This document shows, in pieces, positions 5,699 to 7,791 of a stretch of DNA of 7,791 bases. The stretch comes from Akkermansiaceae bacterium (GTDB lineage: Bacteria; Verrucomicrobiota; Verrucomicrobiia; Verrucomicrobiales; Akkermansiaceae). Where the stretch lies: the NCBI GenBank assembly GCA_011524615.1, contig WTJZ01000115.1:7653-15443 (forward strand). The letters are read 5' to 3'. Position numbers and translations under genes: made by a program. The notes below the pieces were generated by a model. It had not been told where the DNA came from. It was given only the letters and a program-made list of their open reading frames with translations, and did no database searches. Every line of letters begins with the position of its first letter. Position 1 is the stretch's first letter.

Positions 5699-7156
5699 TT
5701 AGAGACTCACAGTCTCCATCACTGCTCCTTGTTCATTGATAAGACGGAATTCCACAGTAGGCTTACTCGGAGCACTCGTATCGAACTCTAGCTCCCCGAA
5801 CGCCCAAGTTCCCGCCCCTGGATATGCAAAGAGCTGTGCTGACTGATCCTTAGCTCGCCCTCCTCCAGGCACACCTCCGAGACTACCTACTCCAAACTCC
5901 GTGTAGACCTTCCCGTTCGGACGACTAATCTCAAAGGCATGTGCCCCGTGACGATCTCCTGAGAATAAGATCACCTTACTATCCTTCTCGTCCAGCGCAC
6001 TCAGGAACTCCTCGCGGCCCTCTAGATCCCAGGTGCCCCAGCTATCCTTACCGGCAGAGATGTAGTCCGTCCACATCGTACCACTACTGATGATCAAGTA
6101 TGGTGCGGTGGACTTCTTAATCTGTTCTAGTGCCCACTGAGTCTGCTCATCACCTAAGAACGAGTGCATCTCCCCTCGCTGATCATTCACGCGACAAGAA
6201 CGAGTATCGAGCATGATAATGTCTGCTGGACCTAGGTTCGTCTTAAAGTAGATTCCGTTGCGCTTCGCGGTACGCTCAGGGTTATTCCACATCTTTTTCC
6301 AGTTCGCACGCATTGCGGTAACGTTGATAGGGATCTTCTTTTTATAACTGTAATACGTGCCCCCACTATCGTCCCCAAAGTAGTCATGGTCATCCCAGGA
6401 CGTAAAGGTAGGAACATGCGCCGCAAAGCGTTGCCACACTGGTGACACATCTCGGAGTAAGTAATCTACATTACGGTGGGCGATGTTATCCTGACGCCCG
6501 TCCACTGCAAGATCACCCAAGAGCATCATCCCGATATTCCCACGCTCACGCACGAGATCTAACAACTCAGGACGATGCAGCCCGATCTTATGAAAGTCCG
6601 CCCCTATCGCGAATTGATAAACACCCTCATAATCTACCGCAGGAGCGGTCGTAAAGCGCCCCTGCGCCAGCACGTCATCTGCCCCGTCCGCCATCACCTT
6701 ATACTGATAAGAAGTATTGGCCGCTAACCCATCGCAGCAAAGGTGATGCACGAGCCGCTCCTTAGATTCATACCTCCGACTCCCCCCATCTGCATCTGTG
6801 ACCACTATCGACATCGCACGGCTCTTCGGAAACTGTACCCGAACTGTCACCCGATCATGCCTGAGATCACCCAACATCGGGCCGCCCAATAATTCTCGAC
6901 CATAACGCTCGCATACTTCTTCTAAGTGATGACGCGCATTATGCCGAAAGATCGCATCCCGCGCATGAATGTAAAAGTCCTCCACCTCAGCCGGCTGCTG
7001 CTCGAACTGATTCAGTATCTTTAAATCCGCATACAACGTCCCCCGGTGAGCCTCACTTAGTGTGACAAACTTCTCGTCAACCTGTCCTTGAGTTCCACTT
7101 CCTGCAAAGCACGCAGAAGTACATACTATGGTCATCATAATGTAATGCGGTTTCAT
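5699..7156 (-). CDS. Exported PhoD-like alkaline phosphatase (metallophosphatase)
   Basis: A predicted phosphomonoesterase or phosphodiesterase releasing phosphate outside the cytoplasm. With the ATG at 7156 it has 485 residues: a signal peptide (about 1-20, M-K-P-H-Y then a hydrophobic core ending A-C-F-A), a PhoD-type N-terminal Fn3-like domain (about 100-172, ending G-R-F-T-T-A-P) and a metallophosphatase domain. Metal motifs are G-A-D-F-H (Asp187, His189), G-D-L-A-V-D-G (Asp215), W-D-D-H-D-Y (Asp255-Asp258), D-T-R-S (317-320) and S-G-D-R-H-G-A-H (Asp401, His403, His406). F-L-G-D-E-Q-T-Q-W before the last motif is typical of PhoD. The first motif is D-x-H rather than the S-C of Bacillus PhoD. 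The ORF is open to ATG 7237, and ATG 7210 is a further alternative, but either would place 18-27 extra residues before the signal peptide. No Pho box was recognised. Confidence 0.87.
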   Translation of the reverse strand: MKPHYIMMTIVCTSACFAGSGTQGQVDEKFVTLSEAHRGTLYADLKILNQFEQQPAEVEDFYIHARDAIFRHNARHHLEEVCERYGRELLGGPMLGDLRHDRVTVRVQFPKSRAMSIVVTDADGGSRRYESKERLVHHLCCDGLAANTSYQYKVMADGADDVLAQGRFTTAPAVDYEGVYQFAIGADFHKIGLHRPELLDLVRERGNIGMMLLGDLAVDGRQDNIAHRNVDYLLRDVSPVWQRFAAHVPTFTSWDDHDYFGDDSGGTYYSYKKKIPINVTAMRANWKKMWNNPERTAKRNGIYFKTNLGPADIIMLDTRSCRVNDQRGEMHSFLGDEQTQWALEQIKKSTAPYLIISSGTMWTDYISAGKDSWGTWDLEGREEFLSALDEKDSKVILFSGDRHGAHAFEISRPNGKVYTEFGVGSLGGVPGGGRAKDQSAQLFAYPGAGTWAFGELEFDTSAPSKPTVEFRLINEQGAVMETVSL

Positions 7157-7317
7157 AATCATACTGCTAAGGTTACCACCCCAGTTCATCATTTTTAACA
7201 TTAAACGCATTTTAAAACATCTGAAGCCTCCAAACAAAAAATAATTTTTTTAGCATAAGTGGTGAAAAGAATAAAGGCTGCCCAGTAATGTAGTCGAAGA
7301 ATAACTTCAGAGAAATT
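7157..7317. other. Divergent intergenic region, phosphatase and PEP-CTERM-like gene
   Basis: This AT-rich stretch should hold both divergent promoters. On the minus strand TATGCT (around 7250-7255) is a possible -10 element for the phosphatase, without a clear -35. An A6/T7 tract (7237-7252) can pair with itself but has no GC stem. No Shine-Dalgarno sequence precedes the plus-strand start at 7318. Confidence 0.3.
7208..7231 (-). promoter_or_regulatory. GGAGG site with two-codon mini-ORF before the phosphatase frame
   Basis: The minus strand reads GGAGG (7231-7227), a 6-base spacer, then ATG-TTT-TAA (7220-7212), one base, and an in-frame phosphatase ATG (7210-7208). The good ribosome binding site thus serves a Met-Phe-stop ORF rather than the phosphatase, unless spacing of 16 bases is tolerated. 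It may be translational coupling or a one-base error in TTTTAAAA. Confidence 0.35.
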
Positions 7318-7791
7318 ATGAAATTCATCAAACCTATTCTACTTGCCCTTACAGCTAGCGCACACTGTTCTACTCTTATCACATATGATTTTGAAGATTT
7401 CGTGTCACACGGCACAGATTCAACTTACGGTAATGCCATCACTGGAACTTGGAATGACGGCGGAGTCTCATATTCAACAGACACAGACGTGTACGGCGAA
7501 GGAATCATTGCAAGCATCACAATTCCATCGATCATTACCGGCACAGACAGAGGTATTTACGCGAGATTATCTTACGGCATGTCATCTACCATAGACACCA
7601 GTGATGAAATATACTTCCGCTTCGGTATCCGCGCCCAAAACCTTACTTCAGGTGAAACGATCGACTTAGACACACTGACGTTTGATATTGGAGCCTACAA
7701 TAACGTTGCTGGTACGGGCATTGCCATCTTCAGCGATGATTACTCAACAACTATTTATAACTCTATTGACGCAGGACTCACCCTATCTAGC
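7318..7791 (+). CDS. Exported PEP-CTERM-like protein, C-terminus outside window
   Basis: The first 158 codons are open to the window edge. Residues 1-15 are a signal peptide (Lys2 and Lys5, core I-L-L-A-L-T, A-S-A before the likely cut), directly followed by S-T-L-I-T-Y-D-F-E-D, a start common in Verrucomicrobia/Planctomycetes secreted proteins that carry a C-terminal PEP-CTERM sorting signal. The rest is rich in Gly, Ser, Thr, Asp and Ile with alternating hydrophobic residues, as in an extracellular beta-sandwich or lectin-like domain, and has almost no Cys after the signal. The diagnostic PEP-CTERM tail would lie beyond 7791, so this label is an inference. Codons are more AT-rich than in the neighbouring minus-strand genes. 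No ribosome binding site is visible; the ATG is chosen because it opens the signal peptide. Confidence 0.68.
   Translation, partial: MKFIKPILLALTASAHCSTLITYDFEDFVSHGTDSTYGNAITGTWNDGGVSYSTDTDVYGEGIIASITIPSIITGTDRGIYARLSYGMSSTIDTSDEIYFRFGIRAQNLTSGETIDLDTLTFDIGAYNNVAGTGIAIFSDDYSTTIYNSIDAGLTLSS

Noticed and set aside
7237..7252. A6/T7 self-complementary tract as a terminator
   Set aside because: It has no GC base pairs and lies between two divergent gene starts, where no transcript is expected to end.
7343..7594. 83-codon plus-strand frame
   Set aside because: It overlaps the exported protein at 7318, which has a signal peptide and stays open to the window edge.

Overview
This window looks like a chromosomal segment of a Verrucomicrobia/Planctomycetes-type bacterium. 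I infer this from a secreted metallopeptidase with an N-terminal SHD1-like domain, a repeat type typical of those phyla, and from a secreted, Gly/Ser/Thr/Asp-rich protein whose start resembles their PEP-CTERM surface proteins. Several genes also lack a Shine-Dalgarno sequence. There is no rRNA, tRNA, CRISPR array, insertion sequence or phage gene that I can see. The genus cannot be fixed from this sequence alone.

Layout from left to right. (1) Bases 1-785, minus strand: the first 261 codons of an exported SHD1-HExxH metallopeptidase; its C-terminus lies outside the window. Its upstream region holds three overlapping perfect 10-bp palindromes. (2) 907-1515, minus: a conserved-looking 202-residue cytosolic protein of unknown function, preceded by a short frame-shifted ORF that owns the only good ribosome binding site. 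(3) 1696-1986, plus: a 96-residue orphan protein, followed by a hairpin it shares with the next, convergent gene. (4) 2041-2667, minus: a YdjA-like nitroreductase. (5) 2723-5513, minus: a tight two-gene operon in which a tandem AAA+ ATPase (degenerate first module, active second module) is followed after 10 bases by a LOG-type Rossmann nucleotide-binding protein with a pentapeptide-like N-terminus; a rho-independent terminator closes it. (6) 5699-7156, minus: an exported PhoD-like metallophosphatase, closed by a second clear terminator. (7) 7318-7791, plus: the first 158 codons of an exported protein of PEP-CTERM-like character.

Most genes appear to be independent units. The only clear functional linkage is the AAA+/LOG operon, whose biological role I cannot name; it is the best candidate here for an undescribed system. 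The phosphatase and metallopeptidase would act outside the cytoplasm, probably on organic phosphate and protein. A second theme is start-site ambiguity: in two genes a one-base change in a short homopolymer would join a strong ribosome binding site and ATG to the downstream reading frame.
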